Part shown: in pieces, positions 17,385 to 25,729 of the stretch
Layout of the letters: every line of letters starts with the position of its first letter
Numbering within the stretch: position 1 is the stretch's first letter
IMG/VR virus record: IMGVR_UViG_3300042878_000561
Span: 1-39,278 of that record
Strand: one strand, 5' to 3'
Source of the DNA: a virus
DNA: 39,278 nt
Notes under the pieces: generated by a model
Database searches by the model: none
Seen by the model: the letters and a program-made list of their open reading frames with translations, nothing else
Told to the model about the DNA's origin: nothing
Made by a program: the position numbers and the translations under genes

Positions 17385-20126
17385 ATGACAACTAGACAAT
17401 ACTCCTCACGCTCTCAGCAAACAACGCTGACAGGTACAGTAACCTCAGGTGCTACCACGATGGCAGTCATCTCTGGCACGTCACTACTTGGTGGTGTAAC
17501 AATCCCTGCTGGCAGAACCTTCACGATTGTACTTGACCCAGATACGGCAATCGAAGAAATTGTAGATGCCACCGCGGTATCGACCAACACCTTTAATATT
17601 ACTCGAGCCATTGACGGCTCATCAGCACAGGAACATACAGCAGGAGCAGTAGTTCGTCACATGGCTATTGGTCGTGACTACCGTGAGGCAAACACTCACA
17701 TTGAGTCTACCACTGGTGTACACGGTGCTACAGGGGCTGTAGTAGGTACTACAGATACCCAGACCCTGACCAATAAGACACTGACTTCCCCTACGATTAC
17801 TAACCCTACTATCTCGGGCACTAACGTAGATGCAAGCATTGTCTTTGAAGGCGCAACTGCTGATGCTTATGAAACTACTCTTACAGTAGTTGACCCTACA
17901 CAGGACAATACAATCACAATGCCTAATACAACTGGCACAGTGGTGATTGCAACAGCAGTACAGACTCTTACAAACAAAACTTTAACTAGCCCGACTATCT
18001 CAGGCTCACCAGTTATTACTGGTCTATCTTCTGCGGGTATGTCTGCTTCATCTGCTACTCCTAAGGATTACGTAGATAGCATTTTAGGTTCAGCAACTGC
18101 TGCCTCTACTTCGGCAGCATCGGCTGCCACTAGTGCAGCATCTGCTGCTACATCTGCAGCAAGTTCAGAAACCTCAGCAATTGCATCAGCAAGTTCTGCA
18201 ACAGCCTCAGCAACATCTGCGACTGCCTCAGCAACTAGTGCAACAGCATCTGCATCAAGTGCATCTGCAGCAGCAACTAGTGCATCAAGTGCAGCAACAA
18301 GTGCCACAGCAGCGGCTACATCAGCCACATCTGCTGCAGCCAGTGCGACAACTGCTGCTGCTTCTGTAGCAACAATTGCAGGGTATGCAACTACTGCCTC
18401 CAACTCAGCAAGCGCTGCAGCGACAAGCGCCTCAAGCGCATCAACATCTGCAAGTTCTGCTTTAACTTCTGCAAACTCCGCTGCTACTAGTGCTTCTACT
18501 ATGAGTGCAAGCGTTACGGCTGCAGCAACTAGCGCTGCTAGTGCAGCTACAAGCGCAACCGCTGCTGCAACATCTGCAGCGTCTGCAGCAACGTCTGCAT
18601 CTGCTGCTTCAACATCAGAAGCCAACGCAGCAACAAGTGCGAGTTCAGCATTGACAAGTGCAAACAGTGCAAGTACAAGTGCTGCATCTGCAGGAACATC
18701 GGCTACTGCATCTGCAACTTCGGCAAGTGCTGCTGCAACTTCTGCTACTTCTGCTGCTACATCTGCAGCATCTGCATCTACAAGCGCTTCTTCAGCTGCA
18801 ACAACATACGATGAGTTTGATGACCGATACCTTGGTAGTAAGTCAACTGCTCCTACGGTAGACAATGATGGCAACACACTTCTTGTGGGTGCTATTTATT
18901 GGAACTCTACCCTTAACAATATGTATGTATGGTCAGGTTCTGCATGGGTACAGATTGCTACAACTAGCGTTTATACAACCCCTACACTTGGCTCAACTGC
19001 AATTAACTCAGGTGCAACAGTATCTAATGTTGATGCTTTAACTATTAACTCAACAACTATTCCAACATCTAAGACCTTAGTGGTAACTACAGATAAATTA
19101 TCTGCACTTGCTGCAACAACTTCTGCAGAACTTGCTGGAGTTATCTCTGATGAGACAGGTAGCGGTGCATTGGTATTTGCTAATACTCCAACACTTGTTA
19201 CACCTGTGCTTGGCGTGGCAACTGCTACTAGCATTAATGGAACAACAATTCCTACAAGCAAAACTCTTGTTGCTACAGATACAACTGCTTTTGTGGCTAC
19301 TGCTGGTGGTTCAACCATCGGAGTTGCATCAGGTACAACAGTTCCGCTTACCATTACTAATGAAGGAACTGGCAATTCGTTTTTAGTGCAAGATTCTGCA
19401 AACCCAGACTCATCACCGTTTGTAATTGATGCTGCAGGAAATGTTGGAATTGGTACGAGTTCGCCATCATTAAAGTTAAGTGTTTCTGGAAGTTTATCTG
19501 GCTCAACGCAAATTGTTGCTGGTGCTACTACTACCTACAGCGATGGCTCTATTGGCACACCAACTTTTCAGTGGAACGCAAATACAGGAGTAAGGGCGGG
19601 TGCGATATCTATTGCAGATACAACATCAAATATTGACCATTGGGTCTTAAGAAATCCAAATGGTAATGTTGCATCTATTTCTACAAACGGCTCTGATTTT
19701 GTATTTAACACAGCAACAACAGAGCGTATGCGTATTGACTCATCAGGCAATACAACCATTAATTCTGTTGCAGATGCAACAACTACAACCGCTGCACGCG
19801 GTGGTGGCTATATGGGTCTGCCTCAAAACTCTGCAACAACTGGTGCTTATGGAGTAGTTGCTGCAGATGCTGGTAAGCATATCTACTCAACTGCAACTCG
19901 TACAATTACTATTCCTGCTAACGCTTCGGTTGCTCTTCCAGTTGGCACTGCAATTACATTTATTGCAACAACTGGAGCAACCGTAACCATTGCAATTACA
20001 ACAGATACAATGTATTTAGCAGGTACTGGAACTACTGGTTCAAGAACACTTGCTGCTCACGGAATGGCAACAGCGATTAAGGTTGCTTCAACTACTTGGT
20101 ACATCTCAGGAAATGGGTTAACATAA
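17385..20126 (+). CDS. Tail fibre protein with long Ala/Ser/Thr repeat shaft, 913 aa
   Basis: A 913-aa receptor-contacting fibre. The N-terminal part (1-110) is a beta domain with ITRAIDGSSAQEHTAGAVVR, probably the virion anchor. TQTLTNKTLTSPTI occurs twice (about 125 and 190), a classic fibre repeat. Residues about 235-475 are a low-complexity Ala-Ser-Ala-Thr shaft. It is followed by YDEFDDRYLGSKSTAPTVDN and AIYWNSTLNNMYVWSGSAWV, a conserved block in cyanophage-type fibres. The C-terminal third is beta-rich with GNVGIGTSSPSLKLSVSG and MRIDSSGNTTI, as in trimeric fibre tips. It follows the adaptor gene after 8 bases. A 269-aa open frame on the opposite strand is only a shadow of the repeat. 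Confidence 0.92.
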   Translation: MTTRQYSSRSQQTTLTGTVTSGATTMAVISGTSLLGGVTIPAGRTFTIVLDPDTAIEEIVDATAVSTNTFNITRAIDGSSAQEHTAGAVVRHMAIGRDYREANTHIESTTGVHGATGAVVGTTDTQTLTNKTLTSPTITNPTISGTNVDASIVFEGATADAYETTLTVVDPTQDNTITMPNTTGTVVIATAVQTLTNKTLTSPTISGSPVITGLSSAGMSASSATPKDYVDSILGSATAASTSAASAATSAASAATSAASSETSAIASASSATASATSATASATSATASASSASAAATSASSAATSATAAATSATSAAASATTAAASVATIAGYATTASNSASAAATSASSASTSASSALTSANSAATSASTMSASVTAAATSAASAATSATAAATSAASAATSASAASTSEANAATSASSALTSANSASTSAASAGTSATASATSASAAATSATSAATSAASASTSASSAATTYDEFDDRYLGSKSTAPTVDNDGNTLLVGAIYWNSTLNNMYVWSGSAWVQIATTSVYTTPTLGSTAINSGATVSNVDALTINSTTIPTSKTLVVTTDKLSALAATTSAELAGVISDETGSGALVFANTPTLVTPVLGVATATSINGTTIPTSKTLVATDTTAFVATAGGSTIGVASGTTVPLTITNEGTGNSFLVQDSANPDSSPFVIDAAGNVGIGTSSPSLKLSVSGSLSGSTQIVAGATTTYSDGSIGTPTFQWNANTGVRAGAISIADTTSNIDHWVLRNPNGNVASISTNGSDFVFNTATTERMRIDSSGNTTINSVADATTTTAARGGGYMGLPQNSATTGAYGVVAADAGKHIYSTATRTITIPANASVALPVGTAITFIATTGATVTIAITTDTMYLAGTGTTGSRTLAAHGMATAIKVASTTWYISGNGLT
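18090..18810 (+). repeat. Degenerate Ala/Ser/Thr codon repeat tract inside the fibre gene
   Basis: About 720 bases of GCA/GCT, TCT/TCA/AGT/AGC and ACA/ACT codons. They encode short repeated units such as ATSAASAATSA. Codons vary although the protein repeats, so the tract is kept at protein level and is unlikely to be recent slippage. Length changes here would tune fibre reach. Confidence 0.85.
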
Positions 20127-21001
20127 TGGGTGGTATTCAGACTGCATTAATAGGTTCTTTTGTTAAGCCAAAGCCAGTAGTTACAGGTGGAACGCTTACA
20201 TCTGATGCAACTTATTACTATCGTACATTTACTGCTAACGGAACACTTGGTATAAGCGGACCTTCATTAACTGCGGATTACGTTATTGTAGGCGGAGGCG
20301 GTAATGGTCTCTCTGGTGCGCTTTATGAAGTTGAATTACCTTCTTTTCACTATGAATATAGGACTGGCGGCGGTGGTGGTGCTGGTGGTGTTAGACAATT
20401 TACAAACGTAACATTTTCTCCTGCTAACTACTCTGCTGTTGTTGGAGGGGCTGGGTCTGCATCTACTTTTAATTCTCAAAGTGCTGCTGGCGGGGGCGGG
20501 GGTGCTGGTTCTAATGGAGGTAGCGGTGGAGGCGGATACGCCACCTATGAAACTAGAAATGGCACGTTTACTGCATACGCTGGTGGCACTGGAAATACAC
20601 CATCAACAAGCCCATCACAAGGAAATAATGGTGGTACAGCGGTAAGCGGAAATTCAGTTCAACAAAGAGGCGGAGGCGGTGGAGGCTCTGGTTCTGTTGG
20701 AGCGACTGGTACCGCCAGTGGAAATGGCGGTAGCGGCACTTCTAACCCACTAGGATTATCGTATGCTGTAGGCGGAGGCGGTGGCGGTGGTGGTGGCACT
20801 GGTGGTTTGACTCCAGGCACTGCTAGTAGCGGTGGTGGAGCAGGAAGAGCCGCTGCTACTGGGTACTCAGGAACTGCGAATCGTGGCGGCGGCGGTGGCG
20901 GAGTAGGTATTGACCAGACAGGTCAAGTACAGTTTTGGTCTGGCGGTACTGGTGGCTCTGGAATTGTTCACGTTAGATACACGAAAGCACAGGTGGACTA
21001 A
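20126..21001 (+). CDS. Glycine-rich tail tip / adhesin-like protein, 291 aa
   Basis: A 291-aa protein. The start is set at the ATG overlapping the fibre stop (TAATG); an upstream in-frame ATG at 20096 lies inside the fibre. After a short N-terminal part come many poly-glycine runs (VGGGGNGLSG, TGGGGGAGGV, AAGGGGGAG, VGGGGGGGGG) separated by Ser/Ala/Asn/Thr segments. The protein ends in a beta strand, GIVHVRYTKAQ. Gly-rich sandwiches of polyglycine II helices form the receptor-binding tip of some phage long tail fibres, such as the S16/T2-type adhesin. This gene could cap the neighbouring fibre. It shares with other glycine-rich phage proteins the opening TYYYRTFTANGTLGISG. Confidence 0.85.
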   Translation: MGGIQTALIGSFVKPKPVVTGGTLTSDATYYYRTFTANGTLGISGPSLTADYVIVGGGGNGLSGALYEVELPSFHYEYRTGGGGGAGGVRQFTNVTFSPANYSAVVGGAGSASTFNSQSAAGGGGGAGSNGGSGGGGYATYETRNGTFTAYAGGTGNTPSTSPSQGNNGGTAVSGNSVQQRGGGGGGSGSVGATGTASGNGGSGTSNPLGLSYAVGGGGGGGGGTGGLTPGTASSGGGAGRAAATGYSGTANRGGGGGGVGIDQTGQVQFWSGGTGGSGIVHVRYTKAQVD

Positions 21002-21366
21002 TGGCTCATTGGGCAGAAATAGATGAAAATAATACAGTCCTTCGCGTAACTGTTGGTGATAACGATGACCCAGCAGGTGATGAAGGATACCAATGGTTAC
21101 TAGATAACCTTGGTGGTACTTGGATAAAGACTTCCTTTAATAGTATAGGTGGAGTTCATTATCTACCTGACAATGAACGTGATGAAAATGGAAATCGCAT
21201 ACCTTCTGGTAAACCACATTTACGGTACAACTATGCTTGTATTGGTTTTATTTACGATTCGATTCGTGACGCATTCATTCCACAAAAGCCTGAGTTTGGT
21301 GACCCTTCTATGTGGGTGTTTAGTGAAGAAACTTGCCAATGGGAAATTAAATTACCAATAGAATAA
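21001..21366 (+). CDS. Small tail-associated protein (MAHWAEIDENN type), 121 aa
   Basis: A 121-aa protein opening MAHWAEIDENNTVLRVTVGD, with a central SGKPHLRYNYACIGFIYDSI block and the end WVFSEETCQWEIKLP. The pattern 'YAxIGxxYDxxRDAFIPxKP...W...TCQWE' is familiar from short proteins encoded beside fibres in cyanophages and pelagiphages. Its role is unknown, but its position supports a tail or fibre accessory, perhaps a trimerisation or assembly helper. It overlaps the glycine-rich gene by one base and is the last gene before a transcriptional break. Confidence 0.82.
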   Translation: MAHWAEIDENNTVLRVTVGDNDDPAGDEGYQWLLDNLGGTWIKTSFNSIGGVHYLPDNERDENGNRIPSGKPHLRYNYACIGFIYDSIRDAFIPQKPEFGDPSMWVFSEETCQWEIKLPIE

Positions 21367-21376
21367 TACTTATCCC

Positions 21377-21399
21377 TGAGCACGGATTTAAACTGCTCA
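21377..21399 (+). terminator. Weak hairpin after the fibre genes
   Basis: TGAGCA (21377-21382) pairs with TGCTCA (21394-21399) around an 11-base loop, followed by the weak T-rich ACAATTTTACTT. It may partly stop transcription from the fibre genes before the new promoter. Confidence 0.4.
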
Positions 21400-21412
21400 A
21401 CAATTTTACTTA

Positions 21413-21442
21413 TTTACAATACTATAATTAATATGTTATATT
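21413..21442 (+). promoter_or_regulatory. Candidate promoter ahead of the glycosyltransferase gene
   Basis: TTTACA (21413-21418) and TATATT (21437-21442) are separated by 18 bases. A TATAAT at 21423-21428 is an alternative -10 box. The 114-base A+T-rich gap is the longest inside the second half of the late operon, and the start codon at 21481 is preceded by GGGGAC. Confidence 0.5.
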
Positions 21443-21480
21443 GCAAGTAGGCTAATAATGCCTTAAACATAGGGGACACA

Positions 21481-22203
21481 ATGATTCAACCAAAAGAAAC
21501 AGTAGCCATTGGCTGGTGTGATAACGGCATGGTAGATGGCAAGTTTACTGAGGGACTTATGTCTGCAGTAATTACTGGTGCGGCAAACAAGATGCCTATC
21601 ACTACATCTATGAGAGTGCAAGGCAATCAGATTGGTAGACAGCGTCAAGTCCTATGGGACTATTGGGCTGACAATATTAAGAGTGACTGGTTACTATGGG
21701 TTGATTCGGACATTGTCCTGACACCAGAAGTAATGCAGAAGTTATGGGCGACAGCTGACAAGCATCATCGCCCTGTTGTAAGTGGAGTTTACTTCATCTC
21801 TAAGGAGAATGAAGGCACACTCATGAAGCCATATCCAGTACTTTTTAATGATATATCTGAGTTTCAGGTTCAGTATGTGCACCCACTACCACAGAACGAA
21901 GTAATCAAGTGTGACTCAGCGGGGTTCGGATTAGTGCTTATGCACAAGTCAATCATTCCAATTATGCGTGAGAAGTATCCTAACCAGTCTATGTTCATGG
22001 AGACAGCAGGTGGTAGTGATGACCAGTTCATTGGAGAAGATATTATCTTCTTCCGCAAGATGAAGGCTGCTGGTATTCCACTACATGCACACACAGGTGC
22101 TTTAGTAAAACATATGAAGCGCTTTGCGCTTGACTATGATTACTATGGTATGTACTGGACAATGGATAGTATTCAAAAGAAAATGAAAGAACAACCAAAC
22201 TAA
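21481..22203 (+). CDS. GT-A-fold glycosyltransferase, 240 aa
   Basis: A probable sugar transferase. WVDSDIVL (73-80) gives the metal- and nucleotide-sugar-binding DxD motif after a hydrophobic strand. QGNQIGRQRQVLWDYW is the usual helix before it. GEDIIFFRKMKAAG (185-198) carries the acidic catalytic-base motif of family 2-like enzymes, followed by HAHTGALVKHM with the late metal-ligand histidine. The acceptor is not predictable: capsid or fibre protein, phage DNA, or host surface glycan are all possible. It has its own promoter-like gap and sits between the fibre group and the big tail protein, as an insertion would. Confidence 0.87.
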   Translation: MIQPKETVAIGWCDNGMVDGKFTEGLMSAVITGAANKMPITTSMRVQGNQIGRQRQVLWDYWADNIKSDWLLWVDSDIVLTPEVMQKLWATADKHHRPVVSGVYFISKENEGTLMKPYPVLFNDISEFQVQYVHPLPQNEVIKCDSAGFGLVLMHKSIIPIMREKYPNQSMFMETAGGSDDQFIGEDIIFFRKMKAAGIPLHAHTGALVKHMKRFALDYDYYGMYWTMDSIQKKMKEQPN

Positions 22204-22212
22204 GGAGTCTAC

Positions 22213-24207
22213 GTGGCTGGTCGTGATATTACCGAAGGTCGTGCAACGCGGGCGATTGCTGTTGATGTTGGTGTAGTTTCTACATCTTCTATCTGGCAGA
22301 ACACTGATGTAGCATATGATGTTGCAGTAGGTGGCATGCCGTTTATCTATGCAATCAGTGATGCACGTCCTTACATCCGACAGACTGCACCGTTCCGCAA
22401 GGAACAGTTTGACAATCAGACTGAGCCAGGTGAGCAATCACTTACTGGTTGGTGGATTCGTAGTCAGATGTCTTTCCATGGTGGAGACGGTATTACTTTC
22501 TATGACCCAGCAAATTCTACGACTAACTCCCTTGACCACTATCGCTTCTCTGATAGCAAGGGTGTAAATGTTTGGGACCAGGGTAAAGTAACTCTCCTTA
22601 AGAATGTAACCTCTGGTCATGCTACTACTGGTCCTATTGCAAGCAATGGTGTAGTCCAGCAGCATCTACGTTCTATTAAGTGGAGTACCTATACTGGTGC
22701 ATTACTGCATGATGAGTACGATGTTGACAAGATTAAGGTTACAGACCCATCTAACCCAGTTCACTTCATTGATTACAATAGTGGTACTGATTCTCCTGTG
22801 TATGCTATCTGTGATGATGGAACTTTTGCTTACTGGATTACTAACACATCAACCAAAAAGACTGTGTACAAAAAAGCATTAACTCTTACTTCTGCTGACG
22901 CTGATACTAAGATGTTTGACGAAATTGGTGTGGTATCAAATGCTGTTATGGAATACGTAAAAGATAGAATTATTCTATGTGCTGATAATAAAGTTTATGA
23001 ATTTGGTACATCAGCCTCAGCATTGCCATCACCTGTGTATACTCAGACAACAACTACCCATGTATATACATCTATCGCAGCATCAGGTCCTGCTATCTAC
23101 ATTGCTGGTTACAATGGCAGCCAATCAACAATTCAAAAGTTTACACTTTCAACTGCTGGAGTAATGCCTACGCTGACATCAGCGATTGTTGCTGCTGAAC
23201 TACCAGTAGGTGAGATTGTCCACAAGATTTACTACTACCTTGGTTACATGATGATTGGAACCAACAAGGGTATCCGAGTAGCAGCAGTATCAGACCAAGA
23301 CGGTTCGATTAACTACGGCCCACTTATTGTGGAAACAACTCAGCCTTGCTACGACTTTGCAGCACGTGACCATTATGTATGGTGTGCTACTAGTGTTGCT
23401 GGAGCACCAGGATTAATCCGCATTGACTTAAGTAGCGAGATTGAACCATTACGTTTTGCTTATGCAAATGATATCTATTACGCTGGAATAACGGGACACG
23501 TTACTACTGCCGTCTGCTTTGATGGTAACACTGACCCAGCAACAACAGATAGATTGATGTTTGCTACTGCGTATGCCTCGTCTGCAAATGGTGCTATCTA
23601 TGTTGAGGATGCATCAACCCTCATGACAAGTGGATACATACAGACTGGGTACATTAGATACAACACACTAGAACCTAAGAACTTTAAGCGCCTTATTGCG
23701 CGTGGTGACTACACCTACGGGTCAATAATGCTTGAAACTGTTGATGAAGATGGAACAGAGTACGACGTCATAACATATGATGTAAACGTACCACCAGTTG
23801 AGGTAACAACATCAACCCCACAGACAGCCCAAGAATACCTAGGGTATAAGTTTATCCTCACCCGTGATGCAACTGATACTACCAAGGGACCTCTTATGGA
23901 GGGTTATCAGGCTAAGGCAACTATCGCTACGCCTAGACAGCGAGTAATGAGATTCCCCGTCTATTGTTATGACGTGGAGACAGATAGATATAACGTGCAG
24001 GTTGGATATGAAGGCAGAGCCTTCGATAGAATCGGCCAACTAGAATCTGTTGAAGAAAGCGGAGACGTTATAACATGGCAGGACCTCACTACAGGTGAGT
24101 CACGCCAAGCTGTCATTGAACAAATCTCTTTCACTCGCCTCACACCGCCTGACCGTGGATTCACGGGCTATGGTGGTGTCATTGATATCACGATTAGGAC
24201 AGTCTAA
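22213..24207 (+). CDS. Large tail protein (tail nozzle/tubular-like), 664 aa
   Basis: A 664-aa beta-rich protein. The start is a GTG at 22213, chosen because TAAGGAGT lies 7 bases upstream and no ATG fits. The N-terminal region has PYIRQTAPFRKEQFDNQTEP, GEQSLTGWWIRSQMSFHGGD and HYRFSDSKGVNVWDQGKVTL. The middle has repeated strand pairs ending in motifs such as YAICDDGTFAYWITN and IAGYNGSQSTIQKFTL that suggest beta-propeller blades. The C-terminal 150 residues are a further beta domain. This architecture suits a podoviral tail nozzle (T7 gp12 / P22 gp10 class). Without a tape-measure gene, a distal tail tube of this kind is the simplest reading. Exact family is unproven. Confidence 0.72.
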   Translation: MAGRDITEGRATRAIAVDVGVVSTSSIWQNTDVAYDVAVGGMPFIYAISDARPYIRQTAPFRKEQFDNQTEPGEQSLTGWWIRSQMSFHGGDGITFYDPANSTTNSLDHYRFSDSKGVNVWDQGKVTLLKNVTSGHATTGPIASNGVVQQHLRSIKWSTYTGALLHDEYDVDKIKVTDPSNPVHFIDYNSGTDSPVYAICDDGTFAYWITNTSTKKTVYKKALTLTSADADTKMFDEIGVVSNAVMEYVKDRIILCADNKVYEFGTSASALPSPVYTQTTTTHVYTSIAASGPAIYIAGYNGSQSTIQKFTLSTAGVMPTLTSAIVAAELPVGEIVHKIYYYLGYMMIGTNKGIRVAAVSDQDGSINYGPLIVETTQPCYDFAARDHYVWCATSVAGAPGLIRIDLSSEIEPLRFAYANDIYYAGITGHVTTAVCFDGNTDPATTDRLMFATAYASSANGAIYVEDASTLMTSGYIQTGYIRYNTLEPKNFKRLIARGDYTYGSIMLETVDEDGTEYDVITYDVNVPPVEVTTSTPQTAQEYLGYKFILTRDATDTTKGPLMEGYQAKATIATPRQRVMRFPVYCYDVETDRYNVQVGYEGRAFDRIGQLESVEESGDVITWQDLTTGESRQAVIEQISFTRLTPPDRGFTGYGGVIDITIRTV

Positions 24208-24413
24208 TGCAAGCACAAGACTACGCAACGGTAGCCGTTGCAGTATTAACAATTATGGGTGGCTTTGTTGGTGCAGTTAAGTGGCTAGTCAAGCACTACC
24301 TCAACGAACTCAAACCTAATAGTGGTTCAAGTTTAAAAGATTCCGTCATTAGACTGGAAGAAAAAGTAGAAATCCTATACCAGATGATGTTACAAAAGGG
24401 GAGAAATGAATGA
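24207..24413 (+). CDS. Small membrane protein of the lysis cassette, 68 aa
   Basis: A 68-aa protein with one membrane segment (residues about 8-27, TVAVAVLTIMGGFVGAVKWL). It is followed by a charged coiled coil (SLKDSVIRLEEKVEILYQMM). This TM-plus-coiled-coil plan is shared with XhlA/haemolysin-type phage accessory proteins and some class III-like holins. It overlaps the large tail gene by one base and the endolysin by four (ATGA), which supports a lysis role. Holin versus anti-holin cannot be told. Confidence 0.7.
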   Translation: MQAQDYATVAVAVLTIMGGFVGAVKWLVKHYLNELKPNSGSSLKDSVIRLEEKVEILYQMMLQKGRNE

Positions 24414-24919
24414 AGCCTGTTGCCAAGAAAGCCACACCTGCCGCTACTGCTGTCCTTCGACAAGCCACAGCGATAGCGCCATCTCGTTTGAAAGTCTCCG
24501 ATGGACTTCTTCCGTCGAAGCTGCATCAAACACAGAATCCTAAGTCGGACCACAACACAGGTCTTGCTGTAGATTTAACCCATGACCCTAAGCATGGCGT
24601 CGACTGCGTCGACATCTTCCAGAAACTTAAGGAAGACAAGCGAGTTAAGTACCTGATTTTCAAGGGAAAGATTTGGTCAGCTGAACGTGCACAAGAAGGA
24701 GACCGTGATTACGACGGTTCGAATAAGCACAACAAACACCTCCACATCTCAATCAACGAGGGGATGGGCAATGATACTTCACCGTGGTTCTGGTGGCTCA
24801 ACCAGCCTAAGGTAATCAATCAGGTGAAGGCGATACTCACACCATCGCCAAGTAAGAAAACGTATAAGACTGCAGTTTGCACTTGTTGCAAAGTCCATAC
24901 GTCAAATCCTACGTCCTAA
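24410..24919 (+). CDS. Endolysin, M15-like zinc peptidase, 169 aa
   Basis: Cell-wall peptidase of the D-Ala-D-Ala carboxypeptidase/L-alanyl-D-glutamate peptidase group. SDHNTGLAVDL provides His48 and Asp55, and KHNKHLHIS provides His112 (with His110), giving the HxxxxxxD...HxH zinc site. There is no signal peptide, so release needs the holin. The C-terminal tail after residue 140 is Lys-rich with CTCCKVH, a possible small cell-wall or metal-binding tail. It lies between two small membrane-protein genes, forming a compact lysis cassette at the end of the late operon. Confidence 0.87.
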   Translation: MKPVAKKATPAATAVLRQATAIAPSRLKVSDGLLPSKLHQTQNPKSDHNTGLAVDLTHDPKHGVDCVDIFQKLKEDKRVKYLIFKGKIWSAERAQEGDRDYDGSNKHNKHLHISINEGMGNDTSPWFWWLNQPKVINQVKAILTPSPSKKTYKTAVCTCCKVHTSNPTS

Positions 24920-24928
24920 GGAGGACTT

Positions 24929-25120
24929 ATGAACACAGAGAAACTAGTTGCAATTGCAGGCACATACCTACGTGCAGCTTTCGCATCAGTGCTAGCAATG
25001 TACATCGCAGGAATCACAGACCCTAAGGCATTAGGTTCCGCCTTCCTTGCATCCCTTGCTGCACCTATCCTAAAGGCTCTAGACTCTAAAGAGACTGCCT
25101 ACGGCAAAGGCTCAGAGTAA
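24929..25120 (+). CDS. Holin, 63 aa
   Basis: A 63-aa protein with two hydrophobic helices (about 8-27 and 33-50) separated by a short turn (ITDPKALG), and a hydrophilic end, DSKETAYGKGSE. The pattern LRAAFASVLAMYIAG...LAAPILKALDSKETAYGKGS matches small two-helix holins of actinophages. It has a perfect AAGGAGG ribosome site and closes the late operon right before the strong terminator. Confidence 0.8.
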   Translation: MNTEKLVAIAGTYLRAAFASVLAMYIAGITDPKALGSAFLASLAAPILKALDSKETAYGKGSE

Positions 25121-25129
25121 CCATTTAAG

Positions 25130-25143
25130 GGCCCTAGCGGGCC
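25130..25143 (+). terminator. Short GC hairpin after the holin gene
   Basis: GGCCC (25130-25134) pairs with GGGCC (25139-25143) around TAGC, ten bases after the holin stop. No T-run follows directly, so it probably assists the terminator beginning at 25158. Confidence 0.5.
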
Positions 25144-25157
25144 GATAGCAACAAGAA

Positions 25158-25201
25158 ACCCCCCTTCCTAAGGTAATCACCCTAGGTTGGGGGGTCTTTT
25201 G
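25158..25201 (+). terminator. Rho-independent terminator of the late operon
   Basis: ACCCCCC (25158-25164) pairs with GGGGGGT (25189-25195). A TT/TT internal loop separates this from a CCTA/TAGG inner stem (25167-25170 with 25183-25186), and TCTTTT follows. It is the clearest terminator in the window and lies at the end of the run of late genes. Confidence 0.92.
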
Positions 25202-25214
25202 TCGTTTCTAAAGG

Positions 25215-25373
25215 TTACTTGATGTCGTCATCATCTGCTTCGATGTCCTCAAGCATGTCCCTGAAAGGTTTAAAATGCTTACTGTGTTGGTGGTCCTGGT
25301 ATCTTTCAATCAACTCCAGGTATACATCACGTACTGCCATTGCTGCTAATACTCCAAAGAAAATTTCTAACAT
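25215..25373 (-). CDS. Small membrane protein, leftward, 52 aa
   Basis: A leftward open frame of 52 aa: MLEIFFGVLAAMAVRDVYLE, then LIERYQDHQHSKHFKPF and an acidic end, EDIEADDDDIK. It has a good AGGAGATACT ribosome site. The first 14 residues are hydrophobic, followed by an amphipathic charged helix, so it may be a membrane-tethered peptide. It is the only leftward gene between the two rightward blocks, facing the late terminator and backed by a bidirectional-type terminator and an A+T-rich promoter-like region. That is the layout of a separately expressed 'moron'. Function unknown; candidates are superinfection exclusion or lysis timing. Confidence 0.72.
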   Translation of the reverse strand: MLEIFFGVLAAMAVRDVYLELIERYQDHQHSKHFKPFRDMLEDIEADDDDIK

Positions 25374-25537
25374 AGTATCTCCTATAGTATAATATATATA
25401 TTATATATAATATAACCCCCGAAGGGGGTTTATTTATTATATATTAATATTAATTATACACATAGAATCTGACGGTGTAAGTAGGCGAGGCAAGTACGCC
25501 TAGTGGCACTGACTCTCAAGTGTGCTATGGTTACCCA
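25374..25537. promoter_or_regulatory. A+T-rich divergent promoter region
   Basis: A 164-base gap between the leftward 52-aa gene and the rightward replication operon. It holds two alternating TATA-rich blocks (25385-25415 and 25430-25458, with several TATAAT/TATACT hexamers on both strands), a terminator-like hairpin between them, and an inverted repeat TAGGCG (25482-25487)/CGCCTA (25497-25502) 35 bases before the first downstream start. The pattern suggests divergent early promoters with an operator. Exact -35 boxes cannot be fixed by eye. Confidence 0.55.
25414..25435. terminator. Terminator-like hairpin in the divergent promoter region
   Basis: AACCCCC (25414-25420) pairs with GGGGGTT (25424-25430) around a GAA loop. 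TTTATTTATT follows on the + strand and an A+T tract follows on the - strand. It can insulate transcription in either direction. Confidence 0.7.
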
Positions 25538-25729
25538 ATGATACAACTTGGAGATTACGAATTACCTGAACATGTGAGTTACTCAGCGTTCAGTACCTAT
25601 GTCGACTGCGGTTACCAGTACTACCTTGGTCGACTCATGCAGGTACCTGAGGAACCATCAGTCTGGTCCGTGGGTGGCTCCGCCTTCCATACAGCGACAG
25701 AAATGTGGGACTTAGAAAATGCAGAATGA
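25538..25729 (+). CDS. Cas4/RecB-like nuclease, N-terminal fragment, 63 aa
   Basis: The N-terminal piece of a PD-(D/E)XK nuclease of the Cas4/RecB exonuclease group. VSYSAFSTYVDCGYQYYLGR supplies the first iron-sulfur cysteine (Cys24), and GGSAFHTATEMWD supplies the conserved GxxxH histidine (His51). The catalytic core lies in the next gene, in the +1 frame, overlapping by 11 bases. No good ribosome site precedes the ATG at 25538 or the in-frame GTG at 25520. The frame ends GCA GAA TGA, and reading past the stop with a +1 step would continue into ELWAKAWAQEL, the natural continuation. See the next entry and the finding on split genes. Confidence 0.8.
   Translation: MIQLGDYELPEHVSYSAFSTYVDCGYQYYLGRLMQVPEEPSVWSVGGSAFHTATEMWDLENAE

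Noticed and set aside
18068-18877. A 269-aa open frame on the minus strand
   Set aside because: It is the mirror of the Ala/Ser repeat tract in the fibre gene; its Ala/Val/Asp-only sequence arises from the codon repeats.
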